Below, one piece after another: positions 11,090 to 20,252 of a DNA stretch of 64,000 nucleotides. Both the position numbers and the translations under genes were made by a program. Position 1 is the stretch's first letter. The number at the start of each line of letters is the position of its first letter. Source of the stretch: JALYOC01 sp036675345 (GTDB lineage Bacteria; Myxococcota; Myxococcia; Myxococcales; Myxococcaceae); contig JAKFFE010000019.1 in the NCBI GenBank assembly GCA_036675345.1, positions 1 through 64,000 on the forward strand. The letters are read 5' to 3'. Under the pieces are notes generated by a model. The model was not told where the DNA came from. It saw nothing but the letters and a program-made list of their open reading frames with translations, and made no database searches.

Positions 11090-13003
11090 GTGCCCAGGAC
11101 GCTCTCCCACTTCGATGATCTGCTGAACCTGTTGCAGCTGGAGCGCTCGGAGCAGCGCTCCCGGCTGGAGGAGCTGAGGGAGACGCTGCCCTTGGCGGAG
11201 CTGGAGTCGCGCGGGCTGGTGTTGCTGAACCTGGAGGTGACCGACGACGCGGTCGGCCTGGGAGGCCGCTTCCTGCTGACCTTTGCCCGGGAGGACCGGC
11301 GCTGGCTGCCCCGCCGCCTGGACGTGGGCGAACTGGTGGAGGTCCGCCCCCGCCGCACCGAGGAGGTGGAGCCGGCCCGCGGGGTGGTCAGCCGCGCCGC
11401 CCGCCACGAGCTGCAGGTGGCCTTCGACCGCAGCCCGCCGCAGTGGATCGGGGAGGGGCTGCTGCGGCTGGACCTGGTCCCCAACGACGTGACCTTTGAT
11501 CGCGCCACCAGCGCGGTGCGGCGGGTGCGCGGCTGGGAGAAGGGCAAGGAGCGTGATCGCCGGGAGGTGCTGCTGGGGAACGCCGAGGCCCGCTTCGAGC
11601 GGCCGCCCAAGCTGACCCCGGTCCGGCCACTGAACCCGGAACAGCAGGACGCGGTGGCCCGGGCCCTGGCGGCGGAGGACTTCTTCCTGGTCCATGGTCC
11701 GCCCGGGACCGGCAAGAGCACCGTGCTCTCCGAGGTGGCCCGCCACGCCGCCGCCTCCGGGGCGCGGATCCTGGCCACCGCCGCCAGCAACGCCGCGGTC
11801 GATCACCTGCTGGAGCTGTGCCTGGAGCAGGGGATCCCCTCGATCCGGGTCGGCCACCCGGCGCGGGTGCTGCCGCATCTGGCGGAGCACACCCTGGATC
11901 TCAAGGTGGAGGACCACCCGGACCGGCAGGTCTCCCGCGAGCTGTTCGAGGAGGCCTACTCGCTGTTCGGCTACGCCAACCGGCAACGGAAGCAGGGCCG
12001 CAGCCGCGAGCGCTTCTCCAACGCCCGCGCCTCCTCTTCGGAGGCCAAGCAGCTGCTGGACGAGGCCCGGGCCCTGGAGAAGAAGGCGATCCGCGCGGTG
12101 CTCTCCCGCGCCCAGGTGGTGTGCGCCACCCTCTCCAGCCTGGACTCCAACGTGATCGCCGGGGAGGAGTTCGACCTGGCGCTGGTGGACGAGGCGACCC
12201 AGGCGATCGAACCGCTGACCCTGATCGCGTTCCTGCGCGCGCCGAAGGTGATCCTGGCCGGGGACCACAAGCAGCTGCCGCCCACCGTGCTCTCCCCCCA
12301 GGCCGCGCGCCGCGGCCTCTCCCGGAGCCTGTTCGAGCGGCTGCTGGAGGACCACGGGGAGGGGGTGAAGCGGATGCTGGCCGAGCAGTACCGGATGCAC
12401 CAGCAGATCATGTCCTTCCCCTCGCGCGAGATGTACGGGGGCGGGCTGCGCGCCCACCCCTCGGTGGCGGAGCGGCTGCTGACCGAGGTGCTGACCCCGG
12501 GCGCGCAGCTGGATGCCCCGCCGGTGCTCTTCCTGGACACCGCCGGCAAGGGCTTCGAGGACGAGAAGGCGCAGTCCTCCGACAGCCGGTTGAACCCGGG
12601 CGAGGCGGCGCTGGTGGCGCAGCGGGCCCGCGAGCTGCTGGGCCTGGGCCTGGATCCGGCGGAGCTGGCGATCATCGCGCCCTACAGCGCCCAGGCCGCG
12701 CACCTGCGCGAGCTGGTCGACGATCCGCGGGTGGAGATCGACACCGTGGACGCCTTCCAGGGCCGGGAGAAGGACGCGGTGCTGCTGTCCTTGACCCGCT
12801 CCAACGCCGAAGGGGCGATTGGCTTTCTCTCCGACCTGCGGCGGATGAATGTCGCGATCACCCGCCCGCGCCGGCACCTGTTCGTGGTGGGGGATTCCGC
12901 CACGCTGGGGGGCGAGCCGTTCTACGCGCGCTTCATCGAGACCACCCAGGCGGAGGGCGGCTACCGCTCGGCTTGGGAGTGGCCGGAGCCGGCGGAAGGC
13001 TGA
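11090..13003 (+). CDS. superfamily 1 helicase (IGHMBP2/UPF1-like AAA family)
   Basis: 637 aa. All SF1B motifs are readable in order: Walker A GPPGTGKS (about residue 203), the Ia region ATAASNAAVDHLLE, Walker B LVDEATQ, motif III AGDHKQLPPTV, motif IV EQYRMHQ, motif V DTVDAFQGREKDAV and motif VI NVAITRPRRHLFVVGD. The N-terminal 170 residues form the beta-barrel region seen in IGHMBP2-type enzymes. It should unwind RNA or DNA 5'-3' using ATP in the cytoplasm. The first in-frame start after the divergent lipoprotein is GTG at 11090; no strong ribosome site is seen. Family length matches. Confidence 0.9.
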   Translation: MPRTLSHFDDLLNLLQLERSEQRSRLEELRETLPLAELESRGLVLLNLEVTDDAVGLGGRFLLTFAREDRRWLPRRLDVGELVEVRPRRTEEVEPARGVVSRAARHELQVAFDRSPPQWIGEGLLRLDLVPNDVTFDRATSAVRRVRGWEKGKERDRREVLLGNAEARFERPPKLTPVRPLNPEQQDAVARALAAEDFFLVHGPPGTGKSTVLSEVARHAAASGARILATAASNAAVDHLLELCLEQGIPSIRVGHPARVLPHLAEHTLDLKVEDHPDRQVSRELFEEAYSLFGYANRQRKQGRSRERFSNARASSSEAKQLLDEARALEKKAIRAVLSRAQVVCATLSSLDSNVIAGEEFDLALVDEATQAIEPLTLIAFLRAPKVILAGDHKQLPPTVLSPQAARRGLSRSLFERLLEDHGEGVKRMLAEQYRMHQQIMSFPSREMYGGGLRAHPSVAERLLTEVLTPGAQLDAPPVLFLDTAGKGFEDEKAQSSDSRLNPGEAALVAQRARELLGLGLDPAELAIIAPYSAQAAHLRELVDDPRVEIDTVDAFQGREKDAVLLSLTRSNAEGAIGFLSDLRRMNVAITRPRRHLFVVGDSATLGGEPFYARFIETTQAEGGYRSAWEWPEPAEG

Positions 13004-13195
13004 GTGCCCCGTCCTTCGGTACGGGTCGCACCTTTACCTCTATGCACCGTTTGCGAGGTGGGGCCGAAAAGTGTCGGCAAGACCGCGTCAGTGCCCGCGA
13101 TCCCTCCTGGGCAAACTGGCCGAAAGATTCAGGTCCCCCGTCGCGCCCTTCCCGGCATGGCCGATGCTCAATGAGAGCAGGCGAGGAGGCAACGC

Positions 13196-13354
13196 ATGGC
13201 GACAAAGCCTACGATCACCAAGGAGGAGGATGTGTGGGTGATCCGCTTGGAGAAGGGCAACGGGAAGGTTCAGGAGTACCGGTGTGCCTCCGAAGGCCAG
13301 GCGCGGCAGCTGGCCTCGGTGCTGATGCCCCGGGAGCAGGCGAAGACCGGATGA
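13196..13354 (+). CDS. small conserved-looking protein, function unknown
   Basis: 52 aa, beginning MATKPTITKEEDVWVIRLEK and ending REQAKTG. A strong ribosome site (GAGGAGG) sits at a good distance before the ATG, and codon use matches the neighbours, so it is probably real. It is charged, with no Cys pairs, membrane segment or signal peptide. The pattern suggests two short strands and a helix. It follows the helicase gene by 192 bases and is probably transcribed alone. Nothing can be said of its role. Confidence 0.55.
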   Translation: MATKPTITKEEDVWVIRLEKGNGKVQEYRCASEGQARQLASVLMPREQAKTG

Positions 13355-13530
13355 GCCAGCCAGGTCGTGCCTGAGTGGGAGGAGGCATGACCCCGCTGTT
13401 CACTGGTGGATGACCAGGAGAGTCTCACCGCGATCGCGGAAGGTCCGCTTGATCCGGTGACGTCTTCGAATTGCTGCTTGCTGCAACAGTTCCCTGGGGC
13501 GCCGATCCCTCCACCCCGAGGGGAAAAACT

Positions 13531-13546
13531 TTCTCCCTAGGGAGAA
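13531..13546. promoter_or_regulatory. perfect 16-bp palindrome, possible operator
   Basis: TTCTCCCTAGGGAGAA is a perfect palindrome in the 337-base gene-free stretch 13355-13691, which holds no other gene I can support. It lies about 145 bases upstream of the anchor-domain lipoprotein start. Without a spacer loop it is better suited to binding a dimeric regulator than to ending transcription. Confidence 0.35.
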
Positions 13547-13691
13547 GGTGACCGGCCCTCCCCTCACTCAAGTCGCTGATTTCATTAGCCATCCCCGCTG
13601 CGGATCCGACGGTACGGCGCTTGATAAGGCCAGCGTGCGGCGGTGCCCGCGCTTTGAAGGCGCGAAGGTCACTGCCCGGGCGGAGAGGGGA

Positions 13692-16600
13692 ATGGTGAGG
13701 GGGCTTCAGTCAGGGATCTTCGGGCTCGTGTGTTCGGCCGCCGTCGTTGCTGTGAGCGTGGGCTGTCACGAACCCAATCGCGTACGCCAGGTGGAGGCGT
13801 ATGCCGTGCTCAATACCACTGCGTTCGACTTCGGCCGGGTGCCGGTCGGCGAGTGGCGTGAAGGCGAGGTGCGGATCCGCAACGTGGGACACGTGCCGTT
13901 CACGCCGATGGAGGTGCTCAAGCTGGACAGCAACCCGTCGTTCCAGGCGGAGCTGCTGGAGCCGGGGATGCGGATCCTCCCCGGTGAGGAGCGGGGAGTG
14001 CGGCTGTACTTCCACCCGCTCAAGGAAGGCCCGCTGGAGGGATCGGTCAGCGTCCGGGTGGACGCGGAGCACGGGGCGACCACCCCGGTGAAGCTGCTGG
14101 GGACCGGCACCCCCACCCCGGTGTCGGTGGACCCGCCGGTGCTGGACTTCCAGACCCTGGAGATCGAATCCGACCGCGAGCTGGTGTTCACCGTGCGCAA
14201 CCCGGTGGATCTGCCACTGAGCCTGACCCTGGGCGGTGACTTCGTGGATCCGTTCTCCGCGGACGTGGTCACCATCGAGCCGCACGCCACCTTGGAGATC
14301 CGCGCCAAGTACGCGCCCCAGGGCGCCGGCTCGGACGGGGCGCGGATCGAGATCCGCTCCTGCGACGGCTGCACCCCCACCCCGGTCCAGCTGGTGGGCA
14401 AGGCGGTGACCTCGGCCCTGGTGTTCGATCCGGCGCCGGTCCCGTTCGATGAGATCCCCGTCCACCAGACCACCCGGTCGCGAACGAAGATGACCAACAT
14501 CACCTGGCGGCCGGTGGACCTGGCCGCGGCCAGCACCTCCGATCAGTCCTTCACCCCGCTGACCCCGCTGGCCAACTCGCAGCTGGGCGCCGGTCAGTCG
14601 GTGGAGGTGGAGGTGGAGTACGCGGCCCGTTACTCCGGGCCCGCGGTGGGGTCGATGCAGCTGGACTACACCTCCAACAAATCGCGCAGCACCCAGGTGA
14701 TGCTGGATGCCCGCGGCGGCCGCCCGCAGCTGGCGATCGCCCCGGTGTCGGTGGACTTCGGCGAGCAGCTGATTGGCACCAAGGTGGAAAGAGTGATCCG
14801 GATGACCAACGCCGGCACCAGCGGCAACCTCACCTTCCTGGGGGTGCGCGCACAGGGGCCGCAGGTCAACGAGTTCCAGGTCTCGGCCCCGTTCCGGGAC
14901 CGGGTCCAGTATCCGTGGCAGGGCGGTTCGGCCTATCCGGACCTGCGCCAGCCGGCGCCGGGGATCGCCATCGCCCCGGGCACCGACTTTCTGGACCTCA
15001 AGGTGTTCTACGAGCCCAGCCTGGTGGGGGATGTGACCATGACCCTGGTGTTCCGCTCCGACGACATGTTCGCCCCGGAGCACACCGTGACCATCACCGG
15101 CCGGGGACGGACCGGGCCGGCCTGCGAGTGGGAGGTGGTGCCCTCGCCGCTGCTGGACTTTGGCAACGTGGAGGTCGGCCGCGGCGCGGTCCTGGGCTTC
15201 CGCTTCGCCAACACCGGGGTCACCGACTGCGCGGTGAAGGACATCAAGCTGACCGACAACGCCGGCGGCGCCTTCTGGATGCCGGGCGGAGAGCTGACCG
15301 GCGGGACGCTGGGCCGGGGCGGCTACTTCTCCCCCCAGATCGCCTTCAAGGCGGCGGCGGCCGGGGTCTACGAGGGCGAGCTGTCCTTCTCGATCAACGA
15401 CCCGGCCACTCCGGTGTTCCGGCTGAAGATCAAGGCGGTCTCCACCAGCACCTGCATCACCGCGGCGCCGCACCATCTGGACTTCAAGTACAACCGGGCG
15501 GACTGCTCGGTGCCCTCGCGCACCACCTACGTGTCCAACGCCTGCGCCAGCCCGGTGGAGATCTCCGGGATCCAGATGGGGAACGGGACCAGCGACCAGT
15601 TCACCTTCGCCGCCCCGCCACTGCCGCGGGTGCTCAACCCGGGCGAAGGCTTCGAGGTGGAGGTGACCTACGCGCACCGGATCATCGGCCAGCACTTCAC
15701 CCCGATGTACATCCGCACTCCCACCGAGCCCACGCCGTACATGGTGCCGCTGCTGGGTGAGACCAACCACGAGGGCCTGATGAACGAGCGGTTCGTCCAG
15801 GGCACCGACAGCCAGCTGGACGTGCTGTTCGTGGTCTCCAACACCACCACCATGGGGCCGTACCAGCAGCGGCTGGCGGCGGCGATCCCCGGCTTTCTGG
15901 ACGAGGCACGGGCCCGGGGCGTGGATGTCCGGGCGGGCGTGACCAGCACCGGCCTGGTGACCCGCAGCGGGATCTGCGGCGGCGGCGCCAACGGAGGCGA
16001 GGCGGGCCGGCTGTTCCCGGTGGACAACAGCCGACCGCGGATTGCGTACAGCGGCAGTGGCAGCGCGGCGGCCACCCTGCAGTCCAACCTGGAGGTGGGC
16101 CAGTGCCACAACCTGATGCAGGGCCTGGAGACGATGCGCTCCGCGCTCTCCGCCCCGCTGTCCACCAACGCGGATGATCCGCGCACCGCGACGCCCAACG
16201 ACGGCAACCTGGGGCTGGTGCGGAGCACCGGGCGGCTGGCGGTGGTGTTCCTGGCCGACGAGGACGACCACTCCGGCTTCGAGGCCAGCAGCTACCTGCA
16301 GTTCCTGCAGACCTTCAAGGGCACCGGGATGTCGCACCGGACCAAGGCCCACGCGATCATCCCCACCGACCCGGCCTGCCGGACCGCCGGTCCGCCGGGA
16401 CCGCGGCTGGCGGAGGTGGCCCGGGGCACCGGGGGCGAGGTGCTGGATGTCTGTTCCTCCAACTACCAGGCGCTGCTCAACGCCCTGGCCGGTTCGGCCG
16501 CCGGCGCCCAGCGGGACTTCCGGCTGACCGAGGTCCCCAGCGATCCGGCTGCCCTGACGGTGACCGTGGACGGGGTGGCGCAGACGCTGGGCACCCAGTG

Positions 16601-16709
16601 GACCTGGGATGCGGCCACCAACTCGGTGGTGTTCGATCCGGCAGCTGTCCCCACCACCGGGCAGAAGGTGGGGGTGCAGTACCGGGCGGAGTGCCGGGTG
16701 GTGCCGTAG
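13692..16709 (+). CDS. choice-of-anchor (ASPM/SPD-2/Hydin-like) lipoprotein with C-terminal VWA-like domain
   Basis: 1005 aa. The signal peptide ends in the lipobox SVGC. Several Ig-like repeats follow (FDFGRVPVGEWREGEVRIRN; VDFGEQLIGTKVERVIRM; LDFGNVEVGRGAVLGFRF), typical of choice-of-anchor D/Hydin modules. From about residue 708 a VWA-like domain begins (LDVLFVVSNTTTMG) and contains VVFLADEDDHSG, but the metal-site signature DxSxS reads SxTxT. The protein is probably anchored at the cell surface as an adhesin or scaffold. The ATG at 13692 follows GGAGAGGGGA; upstream in-frame codons look non-coding. A hairpin at 16732-16763 follows the stop. Confidence 0.85.
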   Translation: MVRGLQSGIFGLVCSAAVVAVSVGCHEPNRVRQVEAYAVLNTTAFDFGRVPVGEWREGEVRIRNVGHVPFTPMEVLKLDSNPSFQAELLEPGMRILPGEERGVRLYFHPLKEGPLEGSVSVRVDAEHGATTPVKLLGTGTPTPVSVDPPVLDFQTLEIESDRELVFTVRNPVDLPLSLTLGGDFVDPFSADVVTIEPHATLEIRAKYAPQGAGSDGARIEIRSCDGCTPTPVQLVGKAVTSALVFDPAPVPFDEIPVHQTTRSRTKMTNITWRPVDLAAASTSDQSFTPLTPLANSQLGAGQSVEVEVEYAARYSGPAVGSMQLDYTSNKSRSTQVMLDARGGRPQLAIAPVSVDFGEQLIGTKVERVIRMTNAGTSGNLTFLGVRAQGPQVNEFQVSAPFRDRVQYPWQGGSAYPDLRQPAPGIAIAPGTDFLDLKVFYEPSLVGDVTMTLVFRSDDMFAPEHTVTITGRGRTGPACEWEVVPSPLLDFGNVEVGRGAVLGFRFANTGVTDCAVKDIKLTDNAGGAFWMPGGELTGGTLGRGGYFSPQIAFKAAAAGVYEGELSFSINDPATPVFRLKIKAVSTSTCITAAPHHLDFKYNRADCSVPSRTTYVSNACASPVEISGIQMGNGTSDQFTFAAPPLPRVLNPGEGFEVEVTYAHRIIGQHFTPMYIRTPTEPTPYMVPLLGETNHEGLMNERFVQGTDSQLDVLFVVSNTTTMGPYQQRLAAAIPGFLDEARARGVDVRAGVTSTGLVTRSGICGGGANGGEAGRLFPVDNSRPRIAYSGSGSAAATLQSNLEVGQCHNLMQGLETMRSALSAPLSTNADDPRTATPNDGNLGLVRSTGRLAVVFLADEDDHSGFEASSYLQFLQTFKGTGMSHRTKAHAIIPTDPACRTAGPPGPRLAEVARGTGGEVLDVCSSNYQALLNALAGSAAGAQRDFRLTEVPSDPAALTVTVDGVAQTLGTQWTWDAATNSVVFDPAAVPTTGQKVGVQYRAECRVVP

Positions 16710-16731
16710 CCACCGCTGCTTGAACAAGAGG

Positions 16732-16763
16732 CGGGCCGCATTCCCGAGGAGGGGTGCGGCCCG
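16732..16763 (+). terminator. GC-rich hairpin after the anchor-domain gene
   Basis: Nine-base perfect arms CGGGCCGCA and TGCGGCCCG enclose a 14-base loop that can pair further through CCC/GGG. It begins 23 bases after the stop codon and ends 49 bases before the kinase start. There is no clear T-run, so it may be a weak terminator or an mRNA-protecting structure. Confidence 0.45.
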
Positions 16764-16812
16764 GGTTCCGCCGTGGCGGCTCCCGGGCAAGGCAGGTATC
16801 GTCCGGGGCGTC

Positions 16813-17763
16813 TTGGAGACCTTCGGGCGGTACCAGCTGATTCGGAAGCTTGCCGCGGGCGGGATGGGCGCGGTCTACCTGGCGCGGCAGAAGGGGCCGG
16901 TGGGCTTCGAGAAGCTGCTGGTGGTGAAGCGGATCCTCCCCCACCTGGCGCAGGAGGAGCAGTTCATCGAGATGTTCTTCGATGAGGCGCGGATCGCCGC
17001 CAACCTCAACCACCCGAACATCGCGCAGATCTACGATCTGGGTGAGGTGGACGGGCAGTACTACATCGCGATGGAGTACGTGCACGGCGAGTCGCTGCGA
17101 CAGCTGAACCTGCGCTCCCGCGCGCGAAAGAAGGCGCTGCCCGCGGGGCTGGTGTGCCGGATCGTGGCGGAGACCGCGGCCGGGCTGCACTCGGCGCACA
17201 ACGCCAAGAACCCGCAAGGCAAGCCGCTGGCGTTGATCCACCGCGACGTCTCCCCCCAGAACATCCTGGTGGGCTTCAACGGGACGGTGAAGCTGATCGA
17301 CTTCGGGGTGGCCAAGGCCGCCAACAAGGCCAGCAACACCGCCACCGGGGCGATCAAGGGCAAGTACGCGTACATGTCTCCGGAGCAGGCCCGCGGGGAG
17401 GAGCTGGACCACCGCTCGGACATCTTCGGGCTGGGGGTGATCCTCTACGAGCAGCTGACCCAGACCCGGCTGTTCAAGCGGGAGACGGACGCGCTGACCT
17501 TGCGCGCGGTGGTCTCCGCCAAGGTCCCGCCCGCCTCCTCGGTGAACGCGACGATTCCTGCCGCCATCGATCCGATCGTGGGCAAGGCACTGGAGCGCGA
17601 CCGCGACCAGCGCTACCCCCACGCCGCGGCGCTGCAGCTGGCGCTGGAGGAGTTCATCGTCCGGCAGCAGTTCGCCGCCACCTCGCCGCACCTGGCGGAC
17701 TTCATGAAGGGGCTGTACGCCCCGGAGAAGGACGAGGACGCCACCCAGGTGGAGGGGGAGTAG
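16813..17763 (+). CDS. eukaryotic-type serine/threonine protein kinase, soluble
   Basis: 316 aa, essentially a bare kinase domain. Visible motifs are the Gly loop LAAGGMGAVYLA, the ATP-binding Lys in VVKRI, the catalytic loop IHRDVSPQNIL (HRD about 143-145), DFGVAK, MSPEQ in place of APE, and HRSDIFGLGVILYE. No transmembrane segment or PASTA/WD sensor domain follows, so it is cytoplasmic and must receive its input from partners. Kinases of this subtype are numerous in myxobacteria. The start is probably TTG before GRYQLIRKL, since no better start exists close to the domain. Confidence 0.9.
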   Translation: METFGRYQLIRKLAAGGMGAVYLARQKGPVGFEKLLVVKRILPHLAQEEQFIEMFFDEARIAANLNHPNIAQIYDLGEVDGQYYIAMEYVHGESLRQLNLRSRARKKALPAGLVCRIVAETAAGLHSAHNAKNPQGKPLALIHRDVSPQNILVGFNGTVKLIDFGVAKAANKASNTATGAIKGKYAYMSPEQARGEELDHRSDIFGLGVILYEQLTQTRLFKRETDALTLRAVVSAKVPPASSVNATIPAAIDPIVGKALERDRDQRYPHAAALQLALEEFIVRQQFAATSPHLADFMKGLYAPEKDEDATQVEGE

Positions 17764-17766
17764 CCG

Positions 17767-18555
17767 CTACAGGCTGGCCAGCGCCACCCGGTACAGCGCC
17801 CGGTAGCCCAGCCGGGGCGCGGCCTCGAAGCGTTCACAGCGGAAGGCCTCGTTGAGCACCTGGTTGCCTTCGGGCGTCTCGTGCATCGCCAGCAGCACCT
17901 TCTCCAGCGCCGAGGCCTGCGAGGGGGCCACCCCCACCGAGAGGGCCACCCCTTCGTTGGGGACCGCCTCGGTGAAGTCGATCACGTGGAAGGCAAAGGC
18001 CTTCTCCGGGAACAGCTGGTCCACCCCGGTGGTGACGCCCTCGGGCGGGGCGAACACCCCGGCCACGTCCGCCTTCTTCGACAGCACCGCGTCTAGCGCC
18101 GCGCGGTAGGAGCCGAGGAACTCCTGGGCGAAGAACAGCTTCCCCGGCTCCAGCCCCCGGGACCGCAGGTGGGCCAGCGGCAACAGGTAGCCGGCCACCG
18201 CGTCCCGGTCCACCCAGGCGGCGGTGGTCCCCTGCAGCTGCTCCAGGGTCAGCCCGCTGCCGGCGCGGCTGACCAGCGCCGCGCGGTAGGTGGAGGCGCC
18301 CTTGCGCACGCCCCGGGCCACCACTTTGACTCCCATTGCCTCCAGGCGCGCGCACACGAACGGGGGGGCCCAGGCCGCCTCCGCCCGATCCGCCAGCAAC
18401 TCCTTGGCCAGCGCGTCGTAGCTGGCGGAGACCGAGACCTCCACCTGCCGGCCCAGGGTGCGCGAGAGGTACCGCTCCAGCGCGCTGCCGGGGGTGTTGG
18501 CCCCCATCCCGGGAGGGATCAGGAACCGCAGTGAGTTGCGCGCGGCGCTGGGCAC
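17767..18555 (-). CDS. PhnD-like phosphate/phosphonate-type substrate-binding protein without signal peptide
   Basis: 262 aa. The sequence fits the PhnD/SsuA/transferrin periplasmic-binding fold: LRFLIPPGMGANTPGSALER, then KADVAGVFAPPEG and the hinge and lobe pattern. There is no signal peptide or lipobox, and no ABC transporter genes lie nearby, so a cytoplasmic ligand-binding or sensory role is more likely than import. It is the last gene of a leftward set with ttcA and the TerB-like gene, only 3 bases after the latter. The ligand cannot be named. Confidence 0.75.
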   Translation of the reverse strand: MPSAARNSLRFLIPPGMGANTPGSALERYLSRTLGRQVEVSVSASYDALAKELLADRAEAAWAPPFVCARLEAMGVKVVARGVRKGASTYRAALVSRAGSGLTLEQLQGTTAAWVDRDAVAGYLLPLAHLRSRGLEPGKLFFAQEFLGSYRAALDAVLSKKADVAGVFAPPEGVTTGVDQLFPEKAFAFHVIDFTEAVPNEGVALSVGVAPSQASALEKVLLAMHETPEGNQVLNEAFRCERFEAAPRLGYRALYRVALASL

Positions 18556-18558
18556 GGT

Positions 18559-19383
18559 TCAGCTCTCCTTGTGGATGCGCTCGACCTCGTCGTCCGCCAG
18601 GCCGAACGTCGCCTGGAGAAGGTCCAGCACCCGCTGCTCCGGCCCGTGCGGTTGTCCGCCGGCCTTGGCCATCCGGACCCCCAGAGCATACGCGGTCACC
18701 CGCTGCTGATGGGTGCTCAGGCCCCGGGCCAAAGCCTCGATCCGCCGGGGCAGGCCCTCCACCGCCAGCACCGCCACCGCGGCGCTGACCAGCTGCTGGG
18801 CGGCCTCCGGTCCCACGTCCTTGAAGGCCGGGTCGGCGGCGAAGCTCTCCACCAGCGCGGAGGCCTCCTCGTCGGTCAGCTTCCCGTCGGCGGCGCTGAC
18901 CAGCACCATCACCTCCGCGTACAGCCGCTGCGGAGGTTCACCCAGGGCCTCGGCCAGCGAGCCGCCCCGCTCCACCACGTCCACGATGGTGGCCACCTCG
19001 TCCTCGGAGATCCCCAGCGCGGCCTGGATGGTCTTGAGCAGGCCCAGCTCGGCGCGGGAGGCCCGGTTGTCGGCGAAGGCCACCGCGGCGGCCAACCCGA
19101 AGGCCAGCATGCGGGTGCGGTGATCCGGCAGCCGCGACCGCAGCGACTTCATGATCTCCGGGAGGTTCTTGGCCCCGGCCAGCTTCTGGACCGATCCTTC
19201 CACCAGCGCGTTGAGCTCTTCGGGGCGGGTGCCCTCGAACTCCGGACGCTCCAGCACCCGGCGCAGCAGGGTCTGCAGCTCCACCTGGGAGACGCTGCCA
19301 TCCGCGATCGCGGCCAGCATCATGGTCTCGATCAGCGCCGCGTTCCGCTCTTTGCGCGCTGCTACTGCAAGGTCTCTCGCCAT
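18559..19383 (-). CDS. tandem TerB-like protein
   Basis: 274 aa, all-helical. Two TerB-like units are visible, each with the acidic turn expected of the fold: MMLAAIADGSVSQVELQTLL near the N-terminus and VMVLVSAADGKLTDEEASAL in the second half. TerB domains bind metal and often occur in membrane-associated stress complexes, but here no other Ter genes are present. The ATG at 19383 lies inside the 3' end of ttcA (22-base overlap), so expression is likely coupled. Function is inferred from fold only. Confidence 0.75.
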   Translation of the reverse strand: MARDLAVAARKERNAALIETMMLAAIADGSVSQVELQTLLRRVLERPEFEGTRPEELNALVEGSVQKLAGAKNLPEIMKSLRSRLPDHRTRMLAFGLAAAVAFADNRASRAELGLLKTIQAALGISEDEVATIVDVVERGGSLAEALGEPPQRLYAEVMVLVSAADGKLTDEEASALVESFAADPAFKDVGPEAAQQLVSAAVAVLAVEGLPRRIEALARGLSTHQQRVTAYALGVRMAKAGGQPHGPEQRVLDLLQATFGLADDEVERIHKES

Positions 19384-20174
19384 ACCGGTGCCCCGCCTTC
19401 CTCCGTAGAGGGCCGCTCGTAGAGCGGATTGAGTTTGTTGTCGAGCAGGTGCGAGGGCTTCACGTTCCCCAGCGCGGACAGCAGGCTGTTGCGCAGGTTG
19501 GGGATGTCCTTGCCCAGCTCGTCGATCGCCTTCTTCATCCGCTTGCGGCGCAGGTTCTCCTGCGAGCCACAGAGGTCGCAGGGGATGATCGGGAACTTCT
19601 TGAGCTCCGCGTACGCCGCCAGGTCCTTCTCCGCCGCGTAGGCCAGCGGCCGGATCACCGTGTTCCGCCCGTCGTCCGACTTCAGCTGCGGGGGCATCGA
19701 GGACAGGGTCCCGGCGAAGCACATGTTCAAGAACAGGGTCTCGATCATGTCGTCCCGGTGGTGGCCCAGGGCAATCTTGTTGCAGCCCAGCTCCACCGCC
19801 GCGTTGTAGAGGATGCCGCGGCGCAGCCGGGAGCAGACCGTGCACTGGGTCTTCCCCACCGGGGTCTTCTCCAGGACGATGCTGTAGGTGTCCTCCTTCA
19901 GCATCTTGTAGGGGAAGCCGTGGTCCTTGAAGTAGCCCTCCAGCTTCTCCCCGGGGAAGCCGGGGTGTCCCTGGTCCAGGTTGACCGCCAGCAGGTCGAA
20001 CTTGAACGGGGCCTTCTGCTGCATCAGCCGCAGCAGGTGCAGCATGCAGTGCGAGTCCTTCCCTCCGGAGACCGCCACCAGGATGCGGTCGTTCTCCGCA
20101 ATCAGGTTGAAGTCCCCCACCGCCCGGCCAATCTGGCTGAGCAGCACCTTCTCCAATCGAGCTTCTTCACTCAT
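19362..20174 (-). CDS. ttcA: tRNA 2-thiocytidine biosynthesis protein TtcA
   Basis: 270 aa. The PP-loop SGGKDS (36-41) adenylates the target base, and the iron-sulfur ligands appear in the CTVCSRLRRG and CDLCG segments; ALGHHRDD is the usual family block. TtcA thiolates cytidine 32 of certain tRNAs in the cytoplasm using a 4Fe-4S cluster. Slightly shorter than the E. coli enzyme. It leads the operon with the TerB-like and PhnD-like genes and is divergent from rnd. AAGGCG lies before the ATG. Confidence 0.93.
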   Translation of the reverse strand: MSEEARLEKVLLSQIGRAVGDFNLIAENDRILVAVSGGKDSHCMLHLLRLMQQKAPFKFDLLAVNLDQGHPGFPGEKLEGYFKDHGFPYKMLKEDTYSIVLEKTPVGKTQCTVCSRLRRGILYNAAVELGCNKIALGHHRDDMIETLFLNMCFAGTLSSMPPQLKSDDGRNTVIRPLAYAAEKDLAAYAELKKFPIIPCDLCGSQENLRRKRMKKAIDELGKDIPNLRNSLLSALGNVKPSHLLDNKLNPLYERPSTEEGGAPVWRETLQ

Positions 20175-20252
20175 CGCCTTGTCATCCTACAGACCAGAAC
20201 CGAAAAAACGACCCTACTGTGGAGCCGCGCATCCGGTAGGTTGGCGCGCTTG

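Noticed and set aside
13710..16790. Open frame of about 1000 codons on the minus strand
   Set aside because: It is antisense to the anchor-domain lipoprotein, Arg/His/Gly-rich with no domain, an effect of high GC.
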